Source of the DNA: Pseudomonas sp. B21-056
Lineage (GTDB): Bacteria > Pseudomonadota > Gammaproteobacteria > Pseudomonadales > Pseudomonadaceae
NCBI RefSeq assembly: GCF_026016325.1
Contig: NZ_CP087203.1
Location: forward strand, 6,076,001 to 6,140,000
Length of the DNA stretch: 64,000 nt
Direction: 5' to 3'
In this document: in pieces, positions 37,536-47,004 of the stretch
Numbering within the stretch: the first letter of the stretch is position 1
Layout: each line of letters opens with the position of its first letter
Program-made: the position numbers and the translations under genes
Notes under the pieces: model-generated
The model's database searches: none
What the model was told of the DNA's origin: nothing
What the model saw: the letters and a program-made list of their open reading frames with translations, nothing else

Positions 37536-38866
37536 GCCACTTGATCCCGTGCGGCGGCCATCAGGGCCTCGATTTCGGCAACAGTCTTGGGCACGCCCCG
37601 GGTCAGGATCTCACAACCGTTTCTGGTCACCACCACGTCATCCTCGATGCGCACGCCAATGCCGCGCCATTTTTTCGCTACGCTGCGGTTGTTCGGGGCA
37701 ATGTAGATGCCTGGCTCCACAGTCAGTGTCATGCCGACTTCCAAGACCCGCCACTCTCCGCCGACGCGGTATTCGCCCACATCATGCACATCCATGCCCA
37801 GCCAGTGGCCAGCGCGGTGCATGTAGAACGCCCGGTAGGCTTCGCTGGCGATCAAATCGTCCACTTCACCCTCGAGCAGCCCAAGGCGCACCAGGCCCTC
37901 GGTAATGACCTGGACCGTCGCCTCATGGGCCTGGTTCCAGTGTTTGTCCGGTGCAATCTGGGCAAACGCCGCTTCCTGGGCCGCCAGCACCAACTCGTAG
38001 ATCGCTTTCTGTTCGGGCGAAAACCTGCCGTTGACCGGCCAGGTGCGGGTGATATCGCTGGCGTAGCAGTCGATTTCACAACCGGCGTCGATCAGTACCA
38101 GGTCGCCCTCCTTGAGCAGCGCATCGTTCTGTTGGTAATGCAGGATGCAGCTATTGCGGCCCGCCGCGACAATCGAGCCATAGGCCGGCATTTTCGCCCC
38201 GCCCTTGCGGAACTCGTAATCCAGCTCGGCTTCCAGGCTGTATTCGTACAGCCCGGGACGCGCCGCCTGCATCGCCCGGATATGCGCCTGGGCGGAGATC
38301 CGCGCCGCTTCACGCATGACCTTCACTTCCGCCGCCGATTTATACAGGCGCATGTCGTGCAGCAAGTGATCCAGGGCAACGAATTCGTTGGGCGGCTGGG
38401 CGCCGAGGTTGGCCTTGGAGCGAATCACGTTGATCCACTCCATCAGGTGCCGGTCGAACTCTGGATTGCTGCCCATGGCCGAGTACACCCGGTCGCGGCC
38501 TTCGATCAGGCCCGGGAGGATGTCATCGATGTCGGTAATGGGGAATGCGTCGTCGGCACCGTAGTCACGGATCGCGCCTTCCTGACCGGCACGCAGGCCA
38601 TCCCACAACTCACGCTCGGCGTTGCGCTCGCGGCAGAACAGGATGTATTCGCCGTGGGCTCGGCCGGGCATCAGCACGATCACCGCCTGCGGCTCGGGAA
38701 AGCCGCTGAGGTATTGGAAGTCGCTGTCCTGGCGATAGACATGCTCGACGTCGCGGTTGCGGATCGCAACGGCGGCGGCGGGCAGGATTGCAATGCTGTT
38801 GGGTTCCATCTGCGCCATCAGGGCCTTGCGGCGACGGCTGTATTCCGATTTCGGGATATGAATCAT
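37532..38866 (-). CDS. pepP: Xaa-Pro aminopeptidase PepP
   Basis: A 444-aa M24B metallopeptidase. The five metal ligands are visible in VLIDAGCEIDCYASDIT (two Asp), HRAGHWLGMDVHD (His), TVEPGIYI (Glu) and GVRIEDDVVV (Glu). It removes N-terminal residues preceding proline. A TTG at 38893 is possible, but ATG 38866 (MIHIPKSEYSRRRKALMAQ) is the family start. It sits between ygfB and ubiH, the conserved gammaproteobacterial order. Confidence 0.95.
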
Positions 38867-38893
38867 GGGCAGACGGTGTTCCCTTTCAAGCAA

Positions 38894-39448
38894 TCAGTGC
38901 AAGGACGGTTTGGCGGCTGGCTCAGCGGTTTTCTTCGTCTCGGTGAACAGCAGCAGTGGCGCGACCCGCAGGTACTCCATCACTTCCATATAGTCGCTCT
39001 CACCGTCATCGGATTCCTCCAGGGCGTCCTGGACCTGGGAGATTGCGGCCAGATCCTGCAACACTTCCTTTGCCTCGTCGCTCAACGCGTATTCGCGACG
39101 GGTCAGGCCAAAGCCGGCGAGAAAGCCCTGGCACCACTGGCCCAGGGCTGCGGCGCGCTCGGCCAACGGTGCGTCATCGGTGGGCAGCAGCAGGACGACC
39201 GTCATGTCGTCGCTGGTCAACTCGCCCTTGACCATTTCCTGCAGGCCGATAAGCGCGTTACGGACGTTATCCGCGGGTTCGCCCTCGAGCAGCTCGGCGG
39301 CGTCGGCCAACCAGCCGTCGACTTCAAAACCGGCGCCGGCGCAACTGCGACCGAGCAGCAGGCCATGCAGTTCGGCAGGCGATACGGGATGGCCGCTGGT
39401 GCTCAGCAGGGTGGCGAAGGCTTGATACGGGGAATTCTGAATGGGCAT
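38894..39448 (-). CDS. ygfB: YgfB/YecA (UPF0149) family protein
   Basis: A 184-aa helical protein of the UPF0149 family. Conserved features include [16 protein letters not shown] near residue 22 and [11 protein letters not shown] near 105. It has no zinc-binding SEC-C tail. The cellular role is poorly defined. It is the first gene of the ygfB-pepP-ubiH-ubiI unit and is divergent from the ZapB-like/zapA pair. Confidence 0.92.
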   Translation of the reverse strand: MPIQNSPYQAFATLLSTSGHPVSPAELHGLLLGRSCAGAGFEVDGWLADAAELLEGEPADNVRNALIGLQEMVKGELTSDDMTVVLLLPTDDAPLAERAAALGQWCQGFLAGFGLTRREYALSDEAKEVLQDLAAISQVQDALEESDDGESDYMEVMEYLRVAPLLLFTETKKTAEPAAKPSLH

Positions 39449-39576
39449 GGGCAGCTAGGCGCCAGACGGCGCTATGTCTAGAATGGAGGCCTTGTATCCT
39501 ACATCGACAGACTCGCCAAGACTATCAGAGGCTGTGCGACCCACCTCCCCATCAGACCCAATCTTCAGTGGACACA

Positions 39577-39786
39577 ATGGAAGACACCGACCTGCAAGCG
39601 CTGATGGCCAGACTCGAATTGCTAATTGACCGGGTCGAGCAACTAAAGAGCCAGAACGGACTCTTATTAGCTCAGGAAAAAACCTGGCGCGAGGAACGCG
39701 CTCACCTCATTGAAAAAAACGAAATCGCCCGGCGTAAGGTCGAATCGATGATTTCGCGCCTCAAGGCCCTGGAGCAAGACTCATGA
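39577..39786 (+). CDS. TIGR02449 family coiled-coil protein (ZapB-like)
   Basis: A 69-aa protein that is almost entirely coiled coil, with leucines at heptad spacing (DLQALMARLELLIDRVEQLK and following). Such proteins precede zapA in pseudomonads and are thought to act in cell division. A GTG at 39568 is in frame, but the ATG at 39577 is the more usual start. Its stop overlaps the zapA start (ATGA), so the two are coupled. Confidence 0.85.
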   Translation: MEDTDLQALMARLELLIDRVEQLKSQNGLLLAQEKTWREERAHLIEKNEIARRKVESMISRLKALEQDS

Positions 39787-40100
39787 GTTCAAGCAATAGC
39801 GTTACCGTGCAGATCCTCGATAAAGAATATTCGATCATCTGCCCCCAGGAAGAGCGTAGCAACCTGGTGAGCGCCGCCCGCTACCTGGACGGCAAGATGC
39901 GCGAGATCCGCAGCAGCGGCAAAGTCATCGGCGCCGACCGCATCGCCGTGATGGCTGCCTTGAACATCACCCACGACCTGCTGCATCGCCAGGATACGCC
40001 GGACGTGCAGGTCAGCGGATCGACCCGTGAACAGGTGCGCGACCTGCTGGAACGGGTGGATCTGGTGCTGGCCACCGATCCGGACGTCAGCAAGGGCTGA
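39783..40100 (+). CDS. zapA: Cell division protein ZapA
   Basis: A 105-aa ZapA: a short beta strand (VTVQILDKEYSIICPQEE) followed by the long helix of ZapA dimers. It binds FtsZ and stabilises the Z-ring. It is coupled to the upstream coiled-coil gene and followed 31 bases later by the 6S RNA gene, the arrangement found across gammaproteobacteria. Confidence 0.95.
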   Translation: MSSSNSVTVQILDKEYSIICPQEERSNLVSAARYLDGKMREIRSSGKVIGADRIAVMAALNITHDLLHRQDTPDVQVSGSTREQVRDLLERVDLVLATDPDVSKG

Positions 40101-40119
40101 TTCGCGAAGCTGCCTGGGG

Positions 40120-40125
40120 TATACT
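40120..40125 (+). promoter_or_regulatory. -10 element of the 6S RNA promoter
   Basis: TATACT lies seven bases before the expected first base of 6S RNA, an almost consensus sigma-70 -10 box just after zapA. Confidence 0.65.
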
Positions 40126-40131
40126 TGCGTC

Positions 40132-40311
40132 ACTCCCTGGGGTGCTTGCCAGTTGGTGATGTCCCTGAGCCGATACGCACAACCACGGGGGTTGCACGTT
40201 GGGGCCGGTGTGCATGTCCGCTTGACGGAAAGCCTTAACGCCTCCTGCAACTTCCACCTTGAACTCTCGGGTTCAAGGGCTAAGCCGGCAGCGGTTCATC
40301 CGGGGAGCCTG
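40132..40311 (+). ncRNA. ssrS: 6S RNA
   Basis: About 180 bases between zapA and the 5-FCL gene. The 5' ACTCCCTGGGG and the 3' CCGGGGAGC ends pair to form the closing stem. Inside are the conserved blocks CCCTGAGCCGATA, AAGCCTTAACG and CACCTTGAACTC-GGGTTCAAGGGCT known from enterobacterial and pseudomonad 6S RNA. It binds the sigma-70 holoenzyme and alters stationary-phase transcription. Ends are estimates. Confidence 0.92.
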
Positions 40312-40319
40312 ATTTTCCA

Positions 40320-40350
40320 GACAATGCCAGTCTTCAAGACTGGCATTGTC
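40320..40350 (+). terminator. Perfect 15-bp hairpin after 6S RNA
   Basis: GACAATGCCAGTCTT and its exact complement enclose a single base. There is no U-tract (GTGTCTGG follows), so it may be an RNA-processing or protective stem between 6S RNA and the 5-FCL coding region rather than a true terminator. Confidence 0.6.
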
Positions 40351-40427
40351 GTGTCTGGCGCAGGCATTTCTGACTACAGCGTTTGCGGTTACGCTGTGTC
40401 ATCCAAGCCAGATTCGAAGCATCGACC

Positions 40428-41033
40428 ATGTCCGAACCCGCGTTGCTACCCCGCCCGCAACTTCGACGCCTGCTGCGCCAGGCCCGTCGCGCCCTGACGC
40501 CCGCCCAACAACGCCAAGCCGCCCAAGGCCTCTACCGGCAGTTGGCCCAGCATCCAATGTTTCGCCGCGCCCGCCACATCGCCCTGTACCTGCCCAACGA
40601 TGGCGAGATCGATCCGCGCCTGCTGCTGCGCGCCGCCCAGCGCCGGGGCAAGGCGACTTACCTGCCAGTGCTCAACTCGTGGCCGCAGACCAAGATGGTT
40701 TTCCAGCGCATCCGTCCCGGGGAACCACTGCACCCCAATCGTTTTCGGATTCTCGAACCACGGATCGACGTCGCCCGGCAACGCAAGGTCTGGACACTGG
40801 ACCTGGTATTGCTGCCACTGGTGGGGTTCGACGATGTGGGCGGCCGGCTCGGCATGGGGGGCGGGTTCTATGACCGCAGCCTGGCGTACCTGGCGCGACG
40901 CAAGCTATGGCGCAAGCCAACGCTGCTGGGGCTGGCCCATGAATGCCAGAAAGTCGAAAGGCTGGCGCAGGCGAGCTGGGATGTACCGTTGCAAGGGACG
41001 GTCAGTGACAGGCGTTGGTATATTGCGGGGTAG
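40428..41033 (+). CDS. ygfA: 5-formyltetrahydrofolate cyclo-ligase (YgfA)
   Basis: A 201-aa enzyme of the 5-FCL family. The ATP/folate site is the conserved DLVLLPLVGFDDVGGRLGMGGG-type stretch near residues 123-145 ending GGGFYDR. It converts 5-formyl-THF to 5,10-methenyl-THF using ATP. Co-transcription with 6S RNA is the common arrangement. ATG 40428 (MSEPALLPRPQLRRLLR) is chosen over 40383, which lies close to the hairpin. Confidence 0.93.
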   Translation: MSEPALLPRPQLRRLLRQARRALTPAQQRQAAQGLYRQLAQHPMFRRARHIALYLPNDGEIDPRLLLRAAQRRGKATYLPVLNSWPQTKMVFQRIRPGEPLHPNRFRILEPRIDVARQRKVWTLDLVLLPLVGFDDVGGRLGMGGGFYDRSLAYLARRKLWRKPTLLGLAHECQKVERLAQASWDVPLQGTVSDRRWYIAG

Positions 41034-41068
41034 GCGCCGCGATACCCGGCGGCGCCTGGAAGACAGGT

Positions 41069-41215
41069 TCAGCGTTTAAGCGGTGGCGCAGGTTGGGTGA
41101 TATCCATCGGCGCCTCGGTCTTGCTGGCCCACAGGCTTTGGGCGTAACCCGTAGTCACGACACCCAGACCGAACAGAATGACCAGAATCCACAACAAATC
41201 CGGTTTGCGTTTCAT
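41069..41215 (-). CDS. Small single-pass membrane protein (48 aa)
   Basis: A 48-codon gene too short for most ORF listings. It begins MKRKPDLLWILVILFGLG, has one membrane helix (about residues 7-27) and a proline-rich C-terminus ending PAPPLKR. A strong GAGGGGGG ribosome site lies eight bases before the ATG. It is convergent with ygfA and divergent from the EVE gene. Function unknown; the basic start and single helix suggest an inner-membrane peptide. Confidence 0.78.
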   Translation of the reverse strand: MKRKPDLLWILVILFGLGVVTTGYAQSLWASKTEAPMDITQPAPPLKR

Positions 41216-41410
41216 CGATTGCCCCCCTCAAGGCATATCACACACGATGACAGCAGCGGTTTTCTTATTGGCCGTGCAGCAGCGTCAAGCTTGGAAGGCC
41301 GGCATTTTGCGACAACCTTGAGCGACACGCAAACTCTGGCGTCAACCGACTGTCGGTTTGTCATAAAATCGCTGAACTATTTTCTAGCACACCGCCCAGG
41401 AGTAGAAATC

Positions 41411-41863
41411 ATGGCCTATTGGCTGATGAAATCCGAGCCCGACGAATTGTCCATCATGGACCTGGAAAAGCTCGGCCAGGCACGCTGGGACGGGGTTCGC
41501 AACTACCAGGCGCGAAATTTCCTACGGGCCATGGCGCAAGGCGATTCCTTCTTTTTCTACCACTCCAGCTGTCCGGAGCCAGGCATTGCCGGGATCGGGC
41601 AGATCGTCCGGACAGCCTACCCGGACCCGACGGCACTCGAGCCCGACAGCCACTACTTCGACCCGAAGGCCAACCCGGATAAAAACCCCTGGACCGCAAT
41701 CGACGTGGCCCATGTCGAAACCTTCCCCCGCGTGCTGAAGCTCGACTACCTCAAGCAGCAAGCCGCCCTGGCCGAAATGCCGCTGGTGCAAAAGGGCTCC
41801 CGGCTGTCGGTGATGCCGGTGACGGCAGAGCAGTGGGCGGCGGTGATGGCGTTGAAGTCGTAG
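41411..41863 (+). CDS. EVE-domain protein
   Basis: A 150-aa PUA-fold EVE protein with the opening MAYWLMKSEPDELSI, WDGVRNYQARNFLR and FYHSSCPEPGIAGIGQIV, hallmarks of the family. EVE domains recognise modified bases in DNA or RNA; housekeeping versions like this one are widespread and their ligand is uncertain. AGGAGTAG precedes the ATG. Confidence 0.9.
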   Translation: MAYWLMKSEPDELSIMDLEKLGQARWDGVRNYQARNFLRAMAQGDSFFFYHSSCPEPGIAGIGQIVRTAYPDPTALEPDSHYFDPKANPDKNPWTAIDVAHVETFPRVLKLDYLKQQAALAEMPLVQKGSRLSVMPVTAEQWAAVMALKS

Positions 41864-41884
41864 CTCTATCGGCGTCCCCCAGTC

Positions 41885-41965
41885 CGCTATCGCGAGCAGG
41901 CTCGCTCCCACAGGGGATCTTCATCAAATGGAGATTCAGTGTGGGAGCGAGCCTGCTCGCGATGA
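41885..41965. repeat. REP-like mirrored pair, family A
   Basis: Inverted copies at about 41885-41912 and 41940-41965 between converging EVE and FliL-like genes. Confidence 0.9.
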
Positions 41966-41988
41966 GGCCGGCCCAGACGGCAGAAGAC

Positions 41989-42408
41989 TTACTGAATGAT
42001 CAAATTGTTGAACAACAGATCATCCACCATCGGCTTGCCGGTCTCGTCATTCATCACTTGCTGGGTCTGCTTCAACGCTTCCTGGCGCAGCTTTTCCTTG
42101 GCTTCAAGGTTATTCATGGTTTCGCTGGTCTGCTGGGCAAACAGCGCAACCAATTGGTTGCGGATCAGCGGTTCGTTAGCCTTCACCGCGGCCGCAGCGG
42201 CATCGCCGGTCACGCGCAGGGCCACGTCGGCCTTGTAGACCTTCAGCTTCGCCGTGCCATCCAGACCGTAATTGCCCACGAAGGGCGGGCTCAGGGTGAT
42301 GTAGCTGACCTTCGGCGCTTCACCCTCTTTTGCTTCCTTGGCCTCTTCGTTGGCCATCACTGCCACAGGCAACGACAGGGCCAGCATCAACACGATCCAC
42401 GCTTTCAC
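41989..42408 (-). CDS. FliL-like (flagellar basal body-associated) family protein
   Basis: A 139-aa exported protein. A signal peptide (WIVLMLALSLPVAVMA) is followed by a charged EEAKEAKEG linker and a FliL-like periplasmic domain (YITLSPPFVGNYG). True FliL is encoded in flagellar clusters; this is a stand-alone paralogue. The start is GTG at 42408, because GAGGAG lies seven bases upstream; the frame is open to 42465 but lacks a better site. Confidence 0.75.
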   Translation of the reverse strand: MKAWIVLMLALSLPVAVMANEEAKEAKEGEAPKVSYITLSPPFVGNYGLDGTAKLKVYKADVALRVTGDAAAAAVKANEPLIRNQLVALFAQQTSETMNNLEAKEKLRQEALKQTQQVMNDETGKPMVDDLLFNNLIIQ

Positions 42409-42559
42409 ATTCGACTCCTCATCCGATTTTGCGGCCCAGCATACCGACCCGCCGTTCAAGCACAAGCTTATGGCCGGCTATCAGGGCAGGGCATGCTCGT
42501 TGACCCGTTGACTCTCACACCTACACTTATCGGCCATCACTCCCAAAGGAATAGCCCTG

Positions 42560-43537
42560 ATGAAAGCCGTGCTGTGCAAAGAATTCGGCCCCGCCGAATC
42601 GCTGGTGCTGGAAGACGTCGCCAGCCCCGTCGCAAAGAAGAACGAAGTGCTGCTGGACGTGCACGCCGCCGGGGTGAATTTCCCGGACACGCTGATCATC
42701 GAGGGCAAATATCAGTTCAAGCCACCCTTCCCGTTTTCACCCGGTGGCGAGGCGGCGGGTGTGGTCAGGGAAGTGGGTGAAAAGGTCAGCCACCTTAAAG
42801 TCGGTGACCGGGTGATGGCACTGACCGGTTGGGGCAGCTTTGCCGAACAGGTCGCGGTGCCCGGCTACAACGTGCTGCCGATCCCCGCATCCATGGACTT
42901 CAACACCGCCGCCGCCTTCAGCATGACCTACGGCACCTCGATGCACGCCCTCAAGCAGCGGGGCAACCTGCAACCCGGCGAAACCCTGCTGGTGCTCGGC
43001 GCCTCTGGTGGCGTGGGCCTGGCGGCGGTGGAGATCGGCAAGGCCATGGGTGCCCGGGTGATCGCTGCCGCCAGCAGCACGGAAAAACTCGCCGTAGCCA
43101 AGGCTGCCGGCGCCGACGAGTTGATCAACTACAGCGAAACCAGCCTCAAGGATGAGATCAAGCGCCTCACCGACAGCCAGGGCGCCGACGTCATCTACGA
43201 TCCGGTGGGTGGTGATCTGTTCGACCAGGCCATCCGCTCCATCGCCTGGAATGGCCGGTTGCTGGTGGTCGGCTTCGCCAGCGGGCGCATTCCCGAACTG
43301 CCGGTGAACCTCGCCCTGCTCAAGGGCGCCGCGGTGGTGGGGGTGTTCTGGGGCTCCTTTGCCCAGCGCCAGCCCCAGGACAACGCCGCCAACTTCCAGC
43401 AGTTGTTCGGCTGGTTCGCCGAGGGCAGGCTCAAGCCACTGGTCTCGCAGGTGTATCCGCTGGGCAACGCCGCCCAAGCGATCAATGACCTCGCCCAGCG
43501 CAAGGCTGTGGGCAAGGTGGTTGTGCAGGTGCGCTGA
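42560..43537 (+). CDS. NADPH:quinone oxidoreductase / zinc-less MDR protein (Qor-like)
   Basis: A 325-aa medium-chain dehydrogenase with the nucleotide loop LVLGASGGVGLAAVEIGKA near residues 143-161 and no structural zinc cluster. The family reduces quinones or enones with NADPH. AAAGGA precedes the ATG. It is a single gene, ending in a hairpin at 43548. Confidence 0.88.
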   Translation: MKAVLCKEFGPAESLVLEDVASPVAKKNEVLLDVHAAGVNFPDTLIIEGKYQFKPPFPFSPGGEAAGVVREVGEKVSHLKVGDRVMALTGWGSFAEQVAVPGYNVLPIPASMDFNTAAAFSMTYGTSMHALKQRGNLQPGETLLVLGASGGVGLAAVEIGKAMGARVIAAASSTEKLAVAKAAGADELINYSETSLKDEIKRLTDSQGADVIYDPVGGDLFDQAIRSIAWNGRLLVVGFASGRIPELPVNLALLKGAAVVGVFWGSFAQRQPQDNAANFQQLFGWFAEGRLKPLVSQVYPLGNAAQAINDLAQRKAVGKVVVQVR

Positions 43538-43547
43538 CTGCATTGAT

Positions 43548-43577
43548 GCGGTCCGGACGCCCGGCGCGTCGGACCGC
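43548..43577 (+). terminator. Hairpin after the qor-like gene
   Basis: GCGGTCCG and CGGACCGC form an 8-bp GC stem around 14 bases. The weak U-content makes termination uncertain. Confidence 0.45.
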
Positions 43578-43697
43578 GATTGCCACGAGACCGAAGCGCC
43601 TCCAACACCCACTCCCGTAACGTCGCCCGCCCGGCTCGTTCGTTTAAGAACATCCCTCCGGCAATATTTCCTCTATTCAGACCAAAACAAGCGATGC

Positions 43698-43717
43698 TAT
43701 TTTCGGTAACGAAACTG
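43698..43717 (+). promoter_or_regulatory. Candidate GlpR operator upstream of glpT
   Basis: TATTTTCGGTAACGAAACTG contains the mirrored half-sites TTTCG and CGAAA around GTAA, close to the GlpR consensus of enteric and pseudomonad glp genes. It lies 46-65 bases before the glpT start, suited to repression. Confidence 0.5.
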
Positions 43718-43762
43718 TAACATTCGCATTCGCAGCCATAACAAGAAATCCGGAGTCCTTGA

Positions 43763-45112
43763 ATGTTTGCTTTCTTTCGTCCTGCCGCACACCAGGCGCC
43801 CCTGCCTGAAGAAAAAATAGACAGCACCTACCGACGCCTTCGCTGGCAGATTTTCGCCGGGATTTTCATTGGGTACGCGGGTTACTACCTGCTGCGCAAG
43901 AACTTCACCCTGGCATTTCCGGACCTCATCGCCCAAGGCTATACGAAGGGCCAGCTCGGCGTGGCGGTGTCGGCGATCGCGATTGCCTACGGCCTTTCCA
44001 AGTTCCTGATGGGCATCGTGTCCGACCGCTCCAACCCTCGCTACTTCCTGCCCTTCGGCCTGGTGATGTCCGCCGCGGTGATGTTCGTTTTCGGTTTCGC
44101 GCCGTGGGCGACGTCCAGCGTAACCATGATGTTCATCCTGCTGTTCATCAACGGCTGGGCACAAGGCATGGGTTGGCCACCGAGCGGGCGTACCATGGTG
44201 CACTGGTGGTCGCAGAAAGAGCGCGGCGGCGTGGTTTCGGTATGGAACACCGCGCATAACGTCGGCGGCGGCCTGATCGGCCCACTGGCGATCCTCGGCA
44301 TGGGTTGGTTCAACGACTGGCACAGCAAATTCTACGTGCCGGCTGCCGTGGCCTTGCTGGTGGCTGTATTCGCGTTCCTTGTCATGCGCGATACCCCGCA
44401 ATCAACGGGTTTGCCGCCCATCGAGAAGTACAAGAACGATTACCCGGAAGGCTACGACGCCAGCCACGAGAACGAATTCAGCGCCAAGGAAATCTTCGTC
44501 AAATACGTACTGCGCAACAAAATGCTCTGGTTCATCGCCCTGGCCAACGTCTTTGTCTACTTGCTGCGCTACGGCATCCTGGATTGGGCGCCGACCTACC
44601 TTAAAGAGGTCAAGCACTTCGACTTCGACAAGACGTCCTGGGCTTACTTCCTGTACGAATGGGCAGGCATTCCCGGCACGCTGCTGTGCGGCTGGATGTC
44701 GGACAAGATCTTCCGCGGCAACCGTGGCCTGACGGGCATGGTGTTCATGGCGCTGGTGACCGTAGCAACGCTCGTGTACTGGCTGAATCCACCGGGCAAC
44801 CCGATGGTCGACATGATCTCGCTGTTCGCGATCGGCTTCCTGATCTACGGCCCGGTGATGCTGGTGGGCCTGCAGGCGCTGGAACTGGTGCCCAAGAAAG
44901 CGGCCGGTACGGCGGCCGGTTTTACCGGGCTGTTCGGTTACCTGGGTGGTTCAGTCGCGGCCAGTGCCCTGATGGGTTACACGGTGGACTATTTCGGCTG
45001 GAATGGCGGTTTCATCCTGCTGATCGCCGCGTGCCTGCTGGCCATGGCTTTCCTCGCCCCAACCCTGGGACACAAGCAAGTCAGCAGTCAGAGCCGCGAA
45101 GCGGTGGCCTGA
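43763..45112 (+). CDS. glpT: Glycerol-3-phosphate transporter GlpT
   Basis: A 449-aa major facilitator with 12 predicted helices and the organophosphate:phosphate antiporter pattern ([19 protein letters not shown] in helix 1, and [13 protein letters not shown] [15 protein letters not shown]). It imports sn-glycerol-3-phosphate and fosfomycin in exchange for phosphate. The 3' end overlaps the convergent chaC-like gene by 25 bases. A GlpR-like operator precedes it. Confidence 0.96.
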   Translation: MFAFFRPAAHQAPLPEEKIDSTYRRLRWQIFAGIFIGYAGYYLLRKNFTLAFPDLIAQGYTKGQLGVAVSAIAIAYGLSKFLMGIVSDRSNPRYFLPFGLVMSAAVMFVFGFAPWATSSVTMMFILLFINGWAQGMGWPPSGRTMVHWWSQKERGGVVSVWNTAHNVGGGLIGPLAILGMGWFNDWHSKFYVPAAVALLVAVFAFLVMRDTPQSTGLPPIEKYKNDYPEGYDASHENEFSAKEIFVKYVLRNKMLWFIALANVFVYLLRYGILDWAPTYLKEVKHFDFDKTSWAYFLYEWAGIPGTLLCGWMSDKIFRGNRGLTGMVFMALVTVATLVYWLNPPGNPMVDMISLFAIGFLIYGPVMLVGLQALELVPKKAAGTAAGFTGLFGYLGGSVAASALMGYTVDYFGWNGGFILLIAACLLAMAFLAPTLGHKQVSSQSREAVA

Positions 45113-45756
45113 TCGAGGGCTGACCTGCAACGCTTGAGCCGCGCCTCCAGATTCCGATCCGGCATGGCGTGGCTGCGCAGGGCGTGGATGGTCTGCTCGA
45201 CATAGTCGCGAGTGGTGCCGAAACGCCCGCAGGCGCTTTCGAAGACCTGACTCAGCACATGGTCCGGCAGGTTGCCGGCATAGCTGGGCAGGTGTCGTTC
45301 CAGCACAAAACCCAAGGCCTGCACGCGATTGCCATTCTCGAGGCGACAACTGAGCCAATGCGGGCGATAGGACGGAACCGGCATCTCCCGCTGCCACAAG
45401 GCAAACAACGAGTCCTCGAGATTCTCCTCCGGCAATCGGTAGGCGAAACCGCTGCATGAACCGCCGCGATCCAGCCCGAACACCAACCCCGGCAACTCCG
45501 GCGTGCCGCGATGCTCGTGGGACCACAAGTACAAACCGCGGTGATACCCATGGACCCGCCCACGCACCCGCTCCACTGCCGTGCATTCCGGCCGCCAGAT
45601 CAATGAGCCGTAAGCGAACAGCCAGACCGGGCCACCCTGGTGAAGGCGCATGGTCGATTGCATCGAGGCGAGCAATTGTTCTCGGGTCAGTTGCGCGCCC
45701 AGGTCAAGGCGTGGCGGATACAGGGCGCAGCTAATGGCGGTTTCGATAGCGGTCAT
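45088..45756 (-). CDS. chaC: ChaC-like gamma-glutamylcyclotransferase
   Basis: A 222-aa ChaC-family protein with the cyclotransferase loop [14 protein letters not shown] and the acidic residue in the PEENLEDSL stretch. ChaC enzymes cleave glutathione to 5-oxoproline and Cys-Gly. A GTG start at 45804 would add 16 residues, but no ribosome site supports it, so ATG 45756 is given with some doubt. Confidence 0.85.
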   Translation of the reverse strand: MTAIETAISCALYPPRLDLGAQLTREQLLASMQSTMRLHQGGPVWLFAYGSLIWRPECTAVERVRGRVHGYHRGLYLWSHEHRGTPELPGLVFGLDRGGSCSGFAYRLPEENLEDSLFALWQREMPVPSYRPHWLSCRLENGNRVQALGFVLERHLPSYAGNLPDHVLSQVFESACGRFGTTRDYVEQTIHALRSHAMPDRNLEARLKRCRSALDQATASRL

Positions 45757-45878
45757 GGCCGGTAGCGACAGGCTCCTCGTAAGGATCGGAAAATGGATAG
45801 GCACGCGTCATGGGACTGACGCTTGTCAGAACCCAGGCAAGTTGGATGCCACTGACACCCATGGCACTGGAAAATACC

Positions 45879-46000
45879 TGTGGCGAGGGGATTTATTCCC
45901 GTTGGGATACGTAGCTGCCCTAAAACCTGAGCGCTCGGTGGGTCAGATAAATTGATGGGGGCTGCTACGCAGCCCAGCGGGGATAAATCCCCTCGCCACA
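45879..46000. repeat. Long inverted repeat, family B (diverged arm)
   Basis: Arms begin TGTGGCGAGGGGATTTATTC and end GGGATAAATCCCCTCGCCAC; the left arm differs at a few bases. About 65 bases lie between. Confidence 0.88.
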
Positions 46001-46035
46001 AAAATGCATCATCCAGAATCGTTCAAGATCAAGAC

Positions 46036-47004
46036 TCAAGCGCGAGGCGCGTAGGCAAACACGTCGGCGCGCATCTGGTGGGCGTCCATCCCGGCTTCAA
46101 CCAGCGCGTCGAGGGTCGCATAGATCATGGCCGGCGAGCCGCTGGCGTAGACGTGTACGCCGGACAGGTCGCTGATGTCTTCGCATACCGCTTCGTGGAG
46201 CATGCCGCAGCGCCCTTCCCAGCCACACAGATCGCTGACGACCTTGTGCAGGAACAGATTCGGCAGCTTCTTCCACTCCTCCCAATGCTCGATTTCATAG
46301 AAATCGTCCGGTCGCCGCACGCCCCAATACAGATGCACCGGATGCTTGAAGCCCTCTGCCCGGCAGTGCTCGATCAGGCTGTGCATCTGCGCCATGCCGG
46401 TACCGGCGGCGATCAGCACCAAAGGGCCGTCCGGCAATTCGGACAAGTGAGTATCGCCAAACGGCATTTCGACATGAACGTTGGGGTTGCGGTGCAGTTG
46501 TTCCAGCAGCGCCTTCGCACTGTTTTCGCGCACCAGTACATGCAATTGCAGATCGCGCCCCGAATGCGGCGCCGAAGCCAGGGAGAAAGCCGATTTATCG
46601 CCATTCTCCCGCTCGATCATCAAATACTGCCCCGCGTGATAGCGCGGCGGCTTGCCCGCCGGCGCACGCAGGCTGACCCGCCAGACATCGCCACCCGCAT
46701 CGACACATCCGCTGACCTGGCACGCCAGGCGGCGCACTGGCAACTCGCCGGGCGCCAACACACCGTCCCACAACACCACACAATCCTCCAGGGGCTCGGC
46801 GATGCAGGTGAAGATCTCCCCGTGATCGCGCACGTCGCCAGCCTGTTCCACGCGGCCTTCCACCAGCAACGCGCCACAGACGTGGCAGTTGCCGTTGCGG
46901 CAGCTTTGCGGGCACTCATAGCCCAGGCGCCGCGCACCATCGAGAATCCGCTCGGCGGGCCGTATCTCCAGCACCGCGCCGGACGGCTGCAAGGTCACAC
47001 GCAT
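46036..47004 (-). CDS. 2Fe-2S ferredoxin-flavin reductase (AscD/Fre-like)
   Basis: A 322-aa oxidoreductase. The N-terminal plant-type ferredoxin domain has cysteines 35, 40 and 43 (CRNGNCHVC) and Cys67; an FAD-binding barrel and a C-terminal NAD(P)-binding domain (LVLIAAGTGMAQMHSLI) follow. It resembles CDP-6-deoxy-glucoseen reductase and other flavin reductases. The ATG at 47004 shares one base with the ubiD stop, so it is coupled to ubiD. The physiological partner is unknown. Confidence 0.85.
   Translation of the reverse strand: MRVTLQPSGAVLEIRPAERILDGARRLGYECPQSCRNGNCHVCGALLVEGRVEQAGDVRDHGEIFTCIAEPLEDCVVLWDGVLAPGELPVRRLACQVSGCVDAGGDVWRVSLRAPAGKPPRYHAGQYLMIERENGDKSAFSLASAPHSGRDLQLHVLVRENSAKALLEQLHRNPNVHVEMPFGDTHLSELPDGPLVLIAAGTGMAQMHSLIEHCRAEGFKHPVHLYWGVRRPDDFYEIEHWEEWKKLPNLFLHKVVSDLCGWEGRCGMLHEAVCEDISDLSGVHVYASGSPAMIYATLDALVEAGMDAHQMRADVFAYAPRA

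Noticed and set aside
45088..45112. Frame error where glpT and the chaC-like gene overlap
   Set aside because: Both proteins end normally; a 25-base convergent overlap of gene tails is ordinary. The dedA/sterol-desaturase overlap (60372-60421) is judged the same way.
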